The position numbers were made by a program, and so were the translations under genes. 64,000 nt of DNA from Aurantimonas sp. HBX-1 (lineage in GTDB: Bacteria; Pseudomonadota; Alphaproteobacteria; Rhizobiales; Rhizobiaceae). The stretch covers positions 1,129,501 through 1,193,500 of the forward strand of contig NZ_CP090066.1 in assembly GCF_021391535.1 (NCBI RefSeq), read 5' to 3'. Of this stretch, positions 10,079 through 18,194 are shown one piece after another (position 1 is the first letter of the stretch; each line of letters starts with the position of its first letter). The notes beneath the pieces are model-generated. The model was not told the DNA's origin. It searched no databases and was given only the letters and a program-made list of their open reading frames with translations.

Positions 10079-10367
10079 TATCTGGCTGATCATCCCGCTG
10101 GCCGGCCTGCTGACCTACCTGACGCGGGCCAGCGGACATCTCCTGCTGGCGCGCTTCGGGCGCATTCCGCCGCGGCTCGACGCGGCGCTGAATGCCGTGC
10201 CGGCCGCCGTGCTGACCACCATCGTGACGCCGGTGCTGGTGTCGGGCGGATGGCCGGAGCGCGTGGCGATCGTCATCTGCATCGCGCTGTCGCTGCGCCT
10301 GCCGCTGATCGCCACCGTCGCGATCGGAACCGCGATGGTCGCGCTCGCCCGCGCCGCGGGCTTCTGA
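10071..10367 (+). CDS. azlD: AzlD-family small subunit of amino acid exporter
   Basis: 98-residue membrane protein of the AzlD family (PF05437), with about four hydrophobic segments and the typical YLTRASGHLLLARFGRIPPRLDAALNAVPAAVLTTI region. It overlaps the end of azlC by 8 bases (ATGAGTGA), the classic arrangement of this two-subunit exporter. Export of branched-chain amino acids is known for characterised pairs; the substrate here is inferred. Confidence 0.88.
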   Translation: MSDIWLIIPLAGLLTYLTRASGHLLLARFGRIPPRLDAALNAVPAAVLTTIVTPVLVSGGWPERVAIVICIALSLRLPLIATVAIGTAMVALARAAGF

Positions 10368-10406
10368 CCGGAAGGGCGGGACGCCTAAGCGCCCCGCCGC
10401 GGAGGC

Positions 10407-11423
10407 TCAGGCTTCCTGGATCGCCGACAGCTTCCAGTCGCCGCCGCGCTGGCGCACGAAGGTCCAGAGCTCCGTCGCCTCGGTCGGCGTCTCGGGATCG
10501 CCCTCGACGACTTCACCGGTGGTACGGTCGCGCATCACGTCGATGGACGAGAAGCGCATGGCGACACTGGCATAGTCGCTCGGGCCTTCGCGCCATGCCT
10601 CGGCCAGATCGCCCTGCTCGAGCTTGACGTCGAGCACGTCGTTCTTCCGGCCGGAGGTGGCGTTGTCCGAGAGTTCCTCGGCGAGATAGGACATCACTTC
10701 CGGCGTCGTCAGCTGCCGCAGCGCCGCGTAGTCCTCGCGCGAGAAGGCAGCCTGCACCGCAACGAGCCGCTGCTCGAACGTCTCGAGATCGCCGTCGGTG
10801 ATGCCGACCTCGTCCGAGCCGCTCGCCACCGGTGCGGTGGCTGCCTTGGCGCTCGCGGCCCCGGCTGCGGCGCCCGAGCCGATCGACGGGATGCGGAAGC
10901 TGCCGTTGCCGGCGGCGGGCGGCGGCGTGTCGTCATAGGCGCGGCGTTCGTTGCGGCCGGCGTTGGCGGCCGAGGCCCGCGCCGGCGTCTGCGCCGAGCG
11001 GCCACGGAACAGGCGGATCAGCAACATGGCGCCGAGCCCGACCAGCAGCAGCTGGACCAGCAGCGCCAGGAAGCCGCCCATGCCACCGAAGCCGGTGCCC
11101 ATCAGCATGCCGAACATGCCGCCGAGCAGGAGGCCGCCGAGCAGACCGCCGCCGAGCCCGCCGAACATGCCCGGCCGGCGCGCCTGCGCGCCCGCCTGTC
11201 CGGCGGCGGCACCCGGCTGGGCGGCCGACGGCTGGGTCATCGTGCGGTTGACCGGCGCGGTGACGTTCGGCGCGGTCTGCGTCGCCGGTGCGCTCTGGAA
11301 CGTCCGCCCGCCGCGGCTGCCGAAGCTGCCGCCGCGCCGCGCGTCGGCATAGTCGACCGCGACGAAGGAGAACACCATGAAGAGGCTGGCGAGAAGGGCG
11401 CCGAAGCGCAGGCGGTTGGCCAT
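10407..11423 (-). CDS. Tim44-like domain membrane-anchored protein
   Basis: 338 residues with four parts: an N-terminal signal/anchor (MANRLRFGALLASLFMVFSFVAVDYADA), a Gly/Arg/Pro-rich linker, glycine-zipper-like membrane segments (GGLGGGLLGGLLLGGMFGMLMG and LLVQLLLVGLGAMLLIRLFRG) and a C-terminal Tim44-like domain from about residue 215 (DLETFEQRLVAVQAAFSREDYAALRQLTTPEVMSYLAEEL). Alphaproteobacterial relatives (TimA-like) are relatives of mitochondrial Tim44; their role is thought to be at the envelope but is poorly defined. Convergent with azlD, 39 bases apart. The ATG at 11423 opens the signal sequence; no strong Shine-Dalgarno is seen. Confidence 0.85.
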   Translation of the reverse strand: MANRLRFGALLASLFMVFSFVAVDYADARRGGSFGSRGGRTFQSAPATQTAPNVTAPVNRTMTQPSAAQPGAAAGQAGAQARRPGMFGGLGGGLLGGLLLGGMFGMLMGTGFGGMGGFLALLVQLLLVGLGAMLLIRLFRGRSAQTPARASAANAGRNERRAYDDTPPPAAGNGSFRIPSIGSGAAAGAASAKAATAPVASGSDEVGITDGDLETFEQRLVAVQAAFSREDYAALRQLTTPEVMSYLAEELSDNATSGRKNDVLDVKLEQGDLAEAWREGPSDYASVAMRFSSIDVMRDRTTGEVVEGDPETPTEATELWTFVRQRGGDWKLSAIQEA

Positions 11424-11513
11424 GAAAAGGATCCGTCTGGTTGTCGTTGCATTGGCATATGGGAAGGGCGGGCCCGCAGTACCACGGCCGGCCGGCAATA
11501 TCGGCAGAGGCGG

Positions 11514-12704
11514 CTAGCGCGAGAGGCTGCGGGTTGCTGCCTCGATGCCCTGGAGCGTCATCTCGAACATGCGGTCGTCGGTCGCCTCGCGGATCATCGC
11601 GATGGACTGCGTCCAGTCCCATTGGGACCGCGGTACCGGGTTCAGCCAGGCCATGCGTGGCCACTGTCGGGCGAAGCGCGACAGCCAGACAGCGCCCGGC
11701 TCCGGGTTCCAGTGCTCCACCGAACCGCCTGGCATGACGATCTCGTAGGGGCTCATCGAGGCGTCGCCGACGAAGACCGCGCGGTAGTCCGGCCCAAAGC
11801 GGTTGATGACGTCCTGGGTGGCGATCGTCTCGGCATGGCGGCGGCGATTGTCCTTCCACAGCCGCTCGTAGGGGCAGTTGTGGAAGTAGAAGAACTCGAG
11901 GTGCTTGAGCTCGGATCGCGCCGCCGAGAACAGCTCCTCGACGATCCGGACGTGGTCGTCCATCGACCCGCCGATGTCGAGGAAGAGCAGGACCTTCACC
12001 GCGTTGCGCCGCTCCGGCCGCGTCTTCACGTCGAGATAGCCGTGCTCGGCGGTGGCGCGGATCGTGCCGGAGAGGTCGAATTCCTGCTCGGCGCCGTCGC
12101 GGACCCAGCGCCGCAGGCGCTTCAGCGCGATCTTGATGTTGCGCGTGCCGAGTTCGACGCCGTCGTCGAGGTCGCGGAACTCCCGCCGGTCCCAGACCTT
12201 GACGGCGCGCCGGTGGCGGCTCTCGGCCTGGCCGATGCGCACGCCTTCGGGATTGTAGCCGTAGGCGCCGAAGGGCGAGGTGCCGCCGGTGCCGATCCAT
12301 TTGGAGCCGCCCTGGTGGCGGCCCTTCTGTTCCTCCAGCCGCTGCTTCAGCGTCTCCATCAGCTTGTCGAAGCCGCCGAGGCTCTCGACCAGCTGCTTCT
12401 CCTCGTCGGTCAGGTGCTTTTCCGCCAGACGCCGCAGCCATTCCTCCGGCAGCTCGCGCGGATCGATTCCGGCCTCGCCGGCGCCGGCGACGGATTCGAC
12501 GCCCTTGAAGACCTCGGCGAAGACGCGGTCGAAGCGGTCGATGAAGCGCTCGTCCTTCACCAGCGTGGCGCGCGCCAGGAAGTAGAAGCCCTCGACGTCG
12601 AAGCCGACGAGATCGGCGCGCATCGCGTCGAGCAGCAGGAGGTGCTCGCGCAGCGTGACCGGCACGCCGGCGGCCTTGAGCTTGAGGAACAGGGTCAGGA
12701 ACAT
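11514..12704 (-). CDS. vWA (CoxE-like) domain protein
   Basis: 396-residue cytoplasmic protein of the VWA_CoxE/YegK-like family (PF05762). The N-terminal half is helical with the family start MFLTLFLKLKAAGVPVTLREHLLLLDAM. The vWA domain begins near residue 230 with VLLFLDIGGSMDDH, keeping the metal-binding DxGxS. HWNPEPGAVWLSRF and a serine/arginine tail close it. CoxE-type proteins usually work with a MoxR AAA+ ATPase to mature metalloenzymes, but no MoxR gene is adjacent. The ATG at 12704 matches the family N-terminus. Confidence 0.85.
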   Translation of the reverse strand: MFLTLFLKLKAAGVPVTLREHLLLLDAMRADLVGFDVEGFYFLARATLVKDERFIDRFDRVFAEVFKGVESVAGAGEAGIDPRELPEEWLRRLAEKHLTDEEKQLVESLGGFDKLMETLKQRLEEQKGRHQGGSKWIGTGGTSPFGAYGYNPEGVRIGQAESRHRRAVKVWDRREFRDLDDGVELGTRNIKIALKRLRRWVRDGAEQEFDLSGTIRATAEHGYLDVKTRPERRNAVKVLLFLDIGGSMDDHVRIVEELFSAARSELKHLEFFYFHNCPYERLWKDNRRRHAETIATQDVINRFGPDYRAVFVGDASMSPYEIVMPGGSVEHWNPEPGAVWLSRFARQWPRMAWLNPVPRSQWDWTQSIAMIREATDDRMFEMTLQGIEAATRSLSR

Positions 12705-12805
12705 GCGCCGAGGGTAGGGCAGGCGGCTCGCGCTGTCATGGGGCAAGCGCGCGGGCTTGCCAGGCGCCGGCGCAAACCGCCACATGGGGGCCTGGAGGAT
12801 GCCTG

Positions 12806-13738
12806 GTGCGGCTGTTGCTTGTCCTGACCCTCGTCGCCGTCGGCGCGCTGGCGCTCGGCCTCTACTGGCTGTGGACGCCGGACCGTTCCCGTGCCGCGCT
12901 GGAGGCCGCCTATCTCGATGCGCCCAGCGACATGGTCGAGGTCGATGGCGTGTGGCTGCACGTGCGGGACAGCGGGCCGAAAGAGGCGCCGGCGCTGATC
13001 ATGCTGCACGGCTTCGGGTCGAGCCTGCACACCTGGGAGCCCTGGGCCGCGGCGCTGGGCGATCGCTACCGGGTGGTGCGCTTCGACATTCCGGGCGCCG
13101 GCCTCTCCGGTGTCGATCCCACCGGCGACTATTCCGACGAGCGCACGCTGGCGGTGCTGCTGGCGCTGATGGACCGGCTTTCGATCGAGCGGGCGACGCT
13201 GATCGGCAATTCGATGGGCGGGCGCTTCGCCTGGCGGTTCGCAGCGGCGCATCCGGAGCGGGTGGACAGGCTGGTGCTGATCTCGCCGGACGGCTTTGCC
13301 AGCCACGGCCTCGAATACGGCAAACGGCCGAACGTGCCGGCGACGGTGAGCCTGATGCGTTACGTCCTGCCGCGGCAACTGCTGCGCATGAACCTCGTGC
13401 CGGCCTATGCCGACCCGTCGCGGCTCTCCGAGGCAACGGTCGACCGCTACCACGACCTGCTGCTGGCGCCCGGCGTCCGCGACGCCATGATCGAGCGGAT
13501 GCGGCAGGTGGAACTGGTGCCGCCGCCGCCGCTTCTGGCGACGATCGCCGCGCCGACCCTGCTCCTGTGGGGCGGCAAGGACGCGATGATCCCGCTTTCC
13601 AATGCCGCCGACTATCAGGCGGCGCTGCCGGACAGCCGCCTCGTCGTCCTGCCGAATCTCGGCCACGTGCCGCACGAGGAGGCGCCGGCCGAGGCACTGG
13701 TGCCGGTGGCGGCGTTCCTGGACGAACGGCGGGAGTGA
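12806..13738 (+). CDS. membrane-anchored alpha/beta-fold hydrolase
   Basis: 310 residues. One N-terminal transmembrane anchor (residues 2-22, RLLLVLTLVAVGALALGLYW) is followed by an alpha/beta hydrolase with HGFGSS near 69-73, the nucleophile elbow GNSMGG (S136), an acid in GGKDAMIP near 251 and the His in LGHVPHEE near 289. The active site is complete. It starts with GTG at 12806 after a GGAGG ribosome-binding site at about 12794. Substrate unknown: the family includes esterases, dehalogenases and lipases. No operon partner is apparent. Confidence 0.85.
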   Translation: MRLLLVLTLVAVGALALGLYWLWTPDRSRAALEAAYLDAPSDMVEVDGVWLHVRDSGPKEAPALIMLHGFGSSLHTWEPWAAALGDRYRVVRFDIPGAGLSGVDPTGDYSDERTLAVLLALMDRLSIERATLIGNSMGGRFAWRFAAAHPERVDRLVLISPDGFASHGLEYGKRPNVPATVSLMRYVLPRQLLRMNLVPAYADPSRLSEATVDRYHDLLLAPGVRDAMIERMRQVELVPPPPLLATIAAPTLLLWGGKDAMIPLSNAADYQAALPDSRLVVLPNLGHVPHEEAPAEALVPVAAFLDERRE

Positions 13739-13825
13739 GGGGCGATGTTGCCGTCGTGAAGAGCGGGCTAGAATGAGCATGCCAAGCTTGTCGCAGCTGC
13801 GCCAATGGCGTATATGAGGCTATGA

Positions 13826-14143
13826 ATGTACGACGTCGAAATCGGCGAGACGGAGCGTTTTCGGATCGATTGCGGGCTCTACGGGCTGGAGGCAGAGCGC
13901 TACGAGCAGGTGTTGCGTATCCTTCGATCCGACCCGGTGATCGGCAAGCAGCGAGCGGATTCCCCCGCCTTGTGGGATTGGTCCTTTCGGTCGCTGCGGA
14001 TCACCTACGCCCTGTCCGACCAGATCGACCGGATCGTCCTGTTGCGAGTGGTGCCGCTGGAAGCCCCGGCGGCCCGGCCAATTGAGGCGGCCTTGAGAGC
14101 GATCCGCGTTATCAACGATGTGAAACGGCTGTTTGGACTGTGA
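13826..14143 (+). CDS. small protein, possible RelE/ParE-fold toxin
   Basis: 105 residues that I do not recognise as a named family. It is followed after four bases by a helix-turn-helix gene, the layout of HigBA-type toxin-antitoxin modules. The stretch WDWSFRSLRITYALSDQIDRIVLLRVVPLE resembles the last two strands of RelE/ParE toxins (R..YR..Y...D..ivvL.V), and the C-terminal helix AIRVINDVKRLFGL is basic. The preceding 40 bases carry GAGG as a ribosome-binding site, with the ATG at 13826. The toxin assignment is inference from order and shape. It could be an unrelated small partner of the regulator. Confidence 0.6.
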   Translation: MYDVEIGETERFRIDCGLYGLEAERYEQVLRILRSDPVIGKQRADSPALWDWSFRSLRITYALSDQIDRIVLLRVVPLEAPAARPIEAALRAIRVINDVKRLFGL

Positions 14144-14147
14144 GGCG

Positions 14148-14492
14148 ATGACGAAGCGTGTACCGGTCGAGACCCAGGATGAAGCCAATGACCGTCTGGT
14201 CGAATCCCTTGAGCAGGCGCTGAAGTGGTTCGAAGGAGATGACTCCCAAGTCGTGGTCCACCGTTTCACGGTGGCGGTGCCGGACATTGCCAAGCTCCGC
14301 CGCAAGCTGAAGCTGACGCAGGACGCCTTTGCCGGCAAGATCGGCGTGCCGGTGGCGACGCTGCGCAACTGGGAACAGGGCCGGCGCTACCCGACCGGCC
14401 CGGCCCGGGTGCTGCTGAACGCCCTCGAGCGCGAACCGAAGGCGGTGATGGCGGCCATCGCCGCCTCCGAGATCGTCGAGGCGGCGGAGTAG
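14148..14492 (+). CDS. XRE-family helix-turn-helix antitoxin/regulator
   Basis: 114 residues. The C-terminal half is an XRE/HigA-like HTH: LRRKLKLTQDAFAGKIGVPVATLRNWEQGRRYPTGPARVLL, with the recognition helix VATLRNWEQGRR, then a short AAIAASEIVEAAE tail. It resembles NadS/HigA antitoxins that follow their toxin gene. The ATG at 14148 is four bases past the toxin stop; a TTG at 14133 would overlap the toxin by 11 bases and is the alternative start. Such proteins bind their own promoter and neutralise the toxin. Confidence 0.8.
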   Translation: MTKRVPVETQDEANDRLVESLEQALKWFEGDDSQVVVHRFTVAVPDIAKLRRKLKLTQDAFAGKIGVPVATLRNWEQGRRYPTGPARVLLNALEREPKAVMAAIAASEIVEAAE

Positions 14493-14642
14493 GGCGCTTC
14501 CCGGGGCGCCCGCCGTCCCGACCGCACGACGAGGCTTCGGCCTCCCCCATCCTGCAGCGTCGCCGCCGCCATTCGCGACGAAGTGACCGGGCCGGATCGC
14601 GCGTCGGTGCAAAACGCCGCGATCCGCACTAGAAGCCAAGGG

Positions 14643-15608
14643 ATGAGCGACTCCTTCCGCAAGCCCTATCCCGCCATCGAACCCTACCAGACCGGCCGGA
14701 TCGACGTCGGCGACGGCCACCAGGTCTATTACGAGCTGTGCGGCAATCCCGACGGCATCCCGGTGGTGTTCCTGCACGGGGGGCCGGGCAGCGGCGCCTC
14801 GTCCCAGCACCGGCGGCTGTTCGATCCGGCGAGGTACCGCATCCTCCTGTTCGACCAGCGCGGCTGCGGGCGTTCGACGCCGCTCGGCTCGCTGGAAGCC
14901 AACACCACCTGGCACCTCGTCGCAGACCTCGAACGCCTGCGGAAGCTGACCGGCGCCGAGCGCTGGCTGCTGTTCGGCGGCTCCTGGGGCGCGACGCTGG
15001 CGCTCGCCTATGCCGAACGGCACCCCGAGCGGGTGACCGGCATGATCCTGCGCGGGGTGTTCACAGGCCGGCGTTCCGAGCTCGACTGGTTCTACGAGGC
15101 GGGCGCCAACCGGCTCTTCCCCGACCGCTGGGAGAACCTGATGGGTCCGATTCCCGCCGACGAGCAGGATGACCTGCTGACGGCCTACGGAAAACGGCTG
15201 AACCATCCGGACCGGGCCGTGCGGGCCGAGGCGGCGCGGGCCTGGACCGGGTGGGAATCGGCGACGGTGACGCTGCGCACCGGCCGCGGCGGTGAGGCCT
15301 CGTCCACCGGCCCGGTCTCTGACGCGACCATCGCCTTCGCCCGGATCGAGAACCATTACTTCTCGCACGATCTCTGGCTGGAGGAGGGCGAACTGCTCGA
15401 CAATGTCGAGCGGCTGCACGACATCCCGGCCGTCATCGTCCAGGGCCGCTACGACGTGGTGACGCCTGCGATCACCTCCTGGCAGCTGGCGCAGGCCTGG
15501 CCGCGAGCCGACTACCGCATGGTGGAGGGCGCCGGCCATGCCTTCGCCGAGCCCGGCATCCTGCACGAACTGCTGTCGGCAACCGACCGCTTTGCCGGCA
15601 AGGCCTGA
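14643..15608 (+). CDS. pip: prolyl aminopeptidase (copy 1)
   Basis: Serine exopeptidase (family S33) that removes N-terminal proline from peptides in the cytoplasm. The 321 residues show HGGPGSG at 45-51, DQRGCGRSTP near 71-80, the nucleophile motif GGSWGATLAL with S114, the signature IENHYF and the catalytic His in GAGHAF near the C-terminus. The ATG at 14643 follows AAGGG directly and matches the family N-terminus. A paralogue of identical length lies 530 bases downstream beyond a GFA-fold gene. Confidence 0.95.
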   Translation: MSDSFRKPYPAIEPYQTGRIDVGDGHQVYYELCGNPDGIPVVFLHGGPGSGASSQHRRLFDPARYRILLFDQRGCGRSTPLGSLEANTTWHLVADLERLRKLTGAERWLLFGGSWGATLALAYAERHPERVTGMILRGVFTGRRSELDWFYEAGANRLFPDRWENLMGPIPADEQDDLLTAYGKRLNHPDRAVRAEAARAWTGWESATVTLRTGRGGEASSTGPVSDATIAFARIENHYFSHDLWLEEGELLDNVERLHDIPAVIVQGRYDVVTPAITSWQLAQAWPRADYRMVEGAGHAFAEPGILHELLSATDRFAGKA

Positions 15609-15671
15609 CGCTGGCGGGCGGCCTGCCGAGCGCTAAGATCACCGTAGCTGTTCAACGGAGCCAGGAACGCC

Positions 15672-16142
15672 ATGACCTCCCATACCGGTGGCTGCCAGTG
15701 CGGCGCCGTCCGCTTCCGTGTCGAGGGCGAACTCGGCAAGGCGTCGATCTGCCATTGCCGCATGTGCCAGAAGGCCTTCGGCAACTTCTTCGCGCCGCTG
15801 GTCTCGGTGCCGGACGGGGCGCTGGTCTGGACGAAGCGCGAGCCGGCGCGCTTCCGCTCGTCGAACCACGTGCTGCGCGGCTTCTGCCCGTCCTGCGGCA
15901 CGCCGCTGACCTACGAGGCGCCGGACGGCGTGGCGCTGGCGATCGGCGCCTTCGACGACCCCGCCGCGGTGCCGCCGACGCTCCAGTACGGAGTCGAGGG
16001 CAAGATCGCCTATGTCGACCGGTTGCATGAACTGCCGGGGCGGGCGTCGGAAGACGACGCGGAGGCGCTGGAATTCCTGCGCACGCTCGTCTCCTGCCAG
16101 CACGCCGACGCGCCGGACGGCGACGAAAGAGGCGCGGCGTGA
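15672..16142 (+). CDS. GFA-family (CENP-V/GFA fold) zinc protein
   Basis: 156 residues of the glutathione-dependent formaldehyde-activating-enzyme fold (PF04828). Zinc-site cysteines are C8 and C10 (GGCQCGAVRF), C27, C29 and C32 (CHCRMCQ) and C72 and C75 (CPSCG), the complete set. Most members have no proven enzyme activity. Gfa itself speeds S-hydroxymethylglutathione formation, which would fit adhC-fghA elsewhere in the window, but the genes are 7 kb apart on the opposite strand. The stop overlaps the start of the second pip gene by GTGA. Confidence 0.88.
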   Translation: MTSHTGGCQCGAVRFRVEGELGKASICHCRMCQKAFGNFFAPLVSVPDGALVWTKREPARFRSSNHVLRGFCPSCGTPLTYEAPDGVALAIGAFDDPAAVPPTLQYGVEGKIAYVDRLHELPGRASEDDAEALEFLRTLVSCQHADAPDGDERGAA

Positions 16143-17104
16143 GCGGGTCGGAGGGATCGCTGCGCGGGCTCTATCCCGAGATCGAGCCCTACGAGCACGG
16201 CATGCTGGATGTCGGCGATGGCCACCGGATCTATTGGGAGCGCTGCGGCACCAAAGGCGGCACGCCGGCGGTGTTCCTGCACGGGGGCCCAGGCGGCGGC
16301 GCGTTTCCGGTGCATCGCCGGCTCTTCGATCCCACCCGCTACGACGTCCTGATCTTCGACCAGCGCGGCTGCGGCCGCTCTACCCCGCACGCCTCGCTCG
16401 AGGCCAACACGACGTGGCACCTCGTCGCCGACATCGAGCGGCTGCGCGCCATGGTCGGCGTCGAGCGATGGCTGGTGTTCGGGGGCTCCTGGGGCTCCAC
16501 CCTGGCGCTCGCCTATGCCGAGACGCATCCCGAGCGGGTGAGCGCGCTGATCCTGCGCGGCATCTATACGCTCACCCGGGCGGAACTCGCCTGGTACTAC
16601 CAGTTCGGGGTCTCCGAGATGTTCCCGGACAAGTGGGAGCGCTTCCTGGCGCCGATCCCCGAGGCCGAGCGCGGCGACATGATGGCGGCCTATCGCCGCC
16701 GGCTGGTCGGCGATGATAAGGCGGCGCAGGCGGAGGCGGCCCTGGCGTGGAGCCTGTGGGAGGGCGAGACGATCACGCTGCTGCCGGACGAGACGGTCGG
16801 CGGGCAGTTCGGCGACGCCGACTTCGCACTCGCCTTCGCCCGCATCGAGAACCATTACTTCGTGCACGGCGGCTGGCTGGAGGAAGGGCAGCTGCTGCGC
16901 GACGCGCACCGGCTGCAGGAGATCGAGGGGGTGATCGTCCACGGCCGCTATGACATGCCCTGTCCGGCGCGCATCGCCTGGGAGCTGAGCAAGGCCTGGC
17001 CGCGGGCCGCGTTTCATCTCGTCGAGGGCGCCGGCCACGCCTTCTCCGAGCCCGGCATATTGCATCATCTGATCGAGGCGACGGACCGGTTCGCCGACGG
17101 CTGA
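16139..17104 (+). CDS. pip: prolyl aminopeptidase (copy 2)
   Basis: 321 residues, the same length as the pip gene at 14643. Motifs are HGGPGGG at 48-54, DQRGCGRSTP, GGSWGS with nucleophile S117, IENHYFVHGGWLEEGQLL and GAGHAFSEPGI. It is clearly a paralogue of copy 1 but diverged throughout, including the 120-residue cap region. It begins with GTG at 16139 inside the end of the GFA gene (GTGA), so translation is coupled. Both copies look intact. Different peptide preference is possible but not shown. Confidence 0.94.
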   Translation: MSGSEGSLRGLYPEIEPYEHGMLDVGDGHRIYWERCGTKGGTPAVFLHGGPGGGAFPVHRRLFDPTRYDVLIFDQRGCGRSTPHASLEANTTWHLVADIERLRAMVGVERWLVFGGSWGSTLALAYAETHPERVSALILRGIYTLTRAELAWYYQFGVSEMFPDKWERFLAPIPEAERGDMMAAYRRRLVGDDKAAQAEAALAWSLWEGETITLLPDETVGGQFGDADFALAFARIENHYFVHGGWLEEGQLLRDAHRLQEIEGVIVHGRYDMPCPARIAWELSKAWPRAAFHLVEGAGHAFSEPGILHHLIEATDRFADG

Positions 17105-17213
17105 GGGCCCCACCCATCAGCGAAGGTGATTGCAGCGATAACCTGAATTCGGGTGGCGGTGCGCTGCGGGTCTGCTAGACCGCGGGGACCCTCAACCACC
17201 CTCAGGTCTTGCC

Positions 17214-18194
17214 ATGCCCGCGGCCGACACCGCACAGCGTCAGGGATTCACCTACGCCCTCGCCGCCTTTGCGATCTGGGGCCTGATCCTGCCGATCTAC
17301 ATGAAGCTCCTGGCGGACGTGTCGCCGCTGGAGATCGTCGGGCACCGCATCATCTGGGCGATCCCCTTCGCCATGCTGATCCTCTGGTGGCAGGGCCTGC
17401 TGGGCGGCGTGTGGCGGCACTTCACCCACCTGCGGACGCTGGCGCTGGCGACGCTGACGGCGGTCCTGATCTCGGTGAACTGGGGCACCTATGTCTACGC
17501 CATCGTCTCCGGCCATGCGGTCGAGGCGGCGCTCGGCTACTACATCAACCCGCTGGTCAACGTGGTCCTCGGCGCACTGGTGCTGGGCGAGCGGCCCAAC
17601 CGCATCCAGTCGGTGGCGATCGGCCTCGCGGCGATCGGCGTTGCGATCCTGACCGTCAAGGCCGGCGGCCTGCCGTGGATCTCGCTGATCCTCGCCTTCT
17701 CCTTCGGCACCTACGGGCTGCTGCGCAAGATGGTGCCGGTCGGCGCCTCGGAAGGCTTCTTCCTGGAGGTGGCGATCCTGTCGCTGCCGTCGGTGCTGCT
17801 GATCGCCTTCATGCCAGGCGAGAGCCACTTCCTCGGCAATGGCTGGGAAACCGCGATGCTGATCGGGGCCGGGCCGCTGACGGCGGTGCCGCTGATCCTC
17901 TATGCCGCGGGGGCGCGGCTCTTGCATTATTCCACCATCGGCATCCTGCAATATGCCGTGCCGACGCTCTTGTTCCTCACCGCCGTGTTCATCTTCGGCG
18001 AGCCGTTCAGCGCCTGGCAGCTGGTTGCCTTCGCCTTCATCTGGGCGGCGCTGATCCTCTACACGGTGGCGCTGTTCCGCTCGACGCGGGCGGAGCGGCG
18101 CGAGCGGCAGGGGACCGGAGCGGTACTGCCGGCCGAGGCGCCGCTGGTGCTGGCCGGGGCGGCTCAGCCGCCGTCGGACCAGCGGGTGCGGTAG
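17214..18194 (+). CDS. rarD: EamA/RarD-family transporter
   Basis: 326-residue inner-membrane protein with ten hydrophobic segments. It has the RarD-specific N-terminus GFTYALAAFAIWGLILPIYMKLLADVSPLEIVGHRIIWAIPF and later YYINPLVNVVLGALVLGERPN and LLHYSTIGILQYAVPTLLFLTAVFIFGEPF. RarD members belong to the drug/metabolite superfamily; chloramphenicol sensitivity phenotypes are known in some species, but the substrate is open. The last 31 bases overlap the 3' end of the convergent GNAT-nitrilase gene, and the C-terminal tail past the last helix is low-complexity. Confidence 0.9.
   Translation: MPAADTAQRQGFTYALAAFAIWGLILPIYMKLLADVSPLEIVGHRIIWAIPFAMLILWWQGLLGGVWRHFTHLRTLALATLTAVLISVNWGTYVYAIVSGHAVEAALGYYINPLVNVVLGALVLGERPNRIQSVAIGLAAIGVAILTVKAGGLPWISLILAFSFGTYGLLRKMVPVGASEGFFLEVAILSLPSVLLIAFMPGESHFLGNGWETAMLIGAGPLTAVPLILYAAGARLLHYSTIGILQYAVPTLLFLTAVFIFGEPFSAWQLVAFAFIWAALILYTVALFRSTRAERRERQGTGAVLPAEAPLVLAGAAQPPSDQRVR

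Noticed and set aside
10374..10400. Terminator between azlD and the Tim44-domain gene
   Set aside because: The GGCGGG...CCCGCC pairing is imperfect and no T-run follows.
14531..14544. GAGGC-TTCG-GCCTC hairpin after the XRE antitoxin gene
   Set aside because: A 5-bp stem is too short to call a terminator in DNA of this composition.
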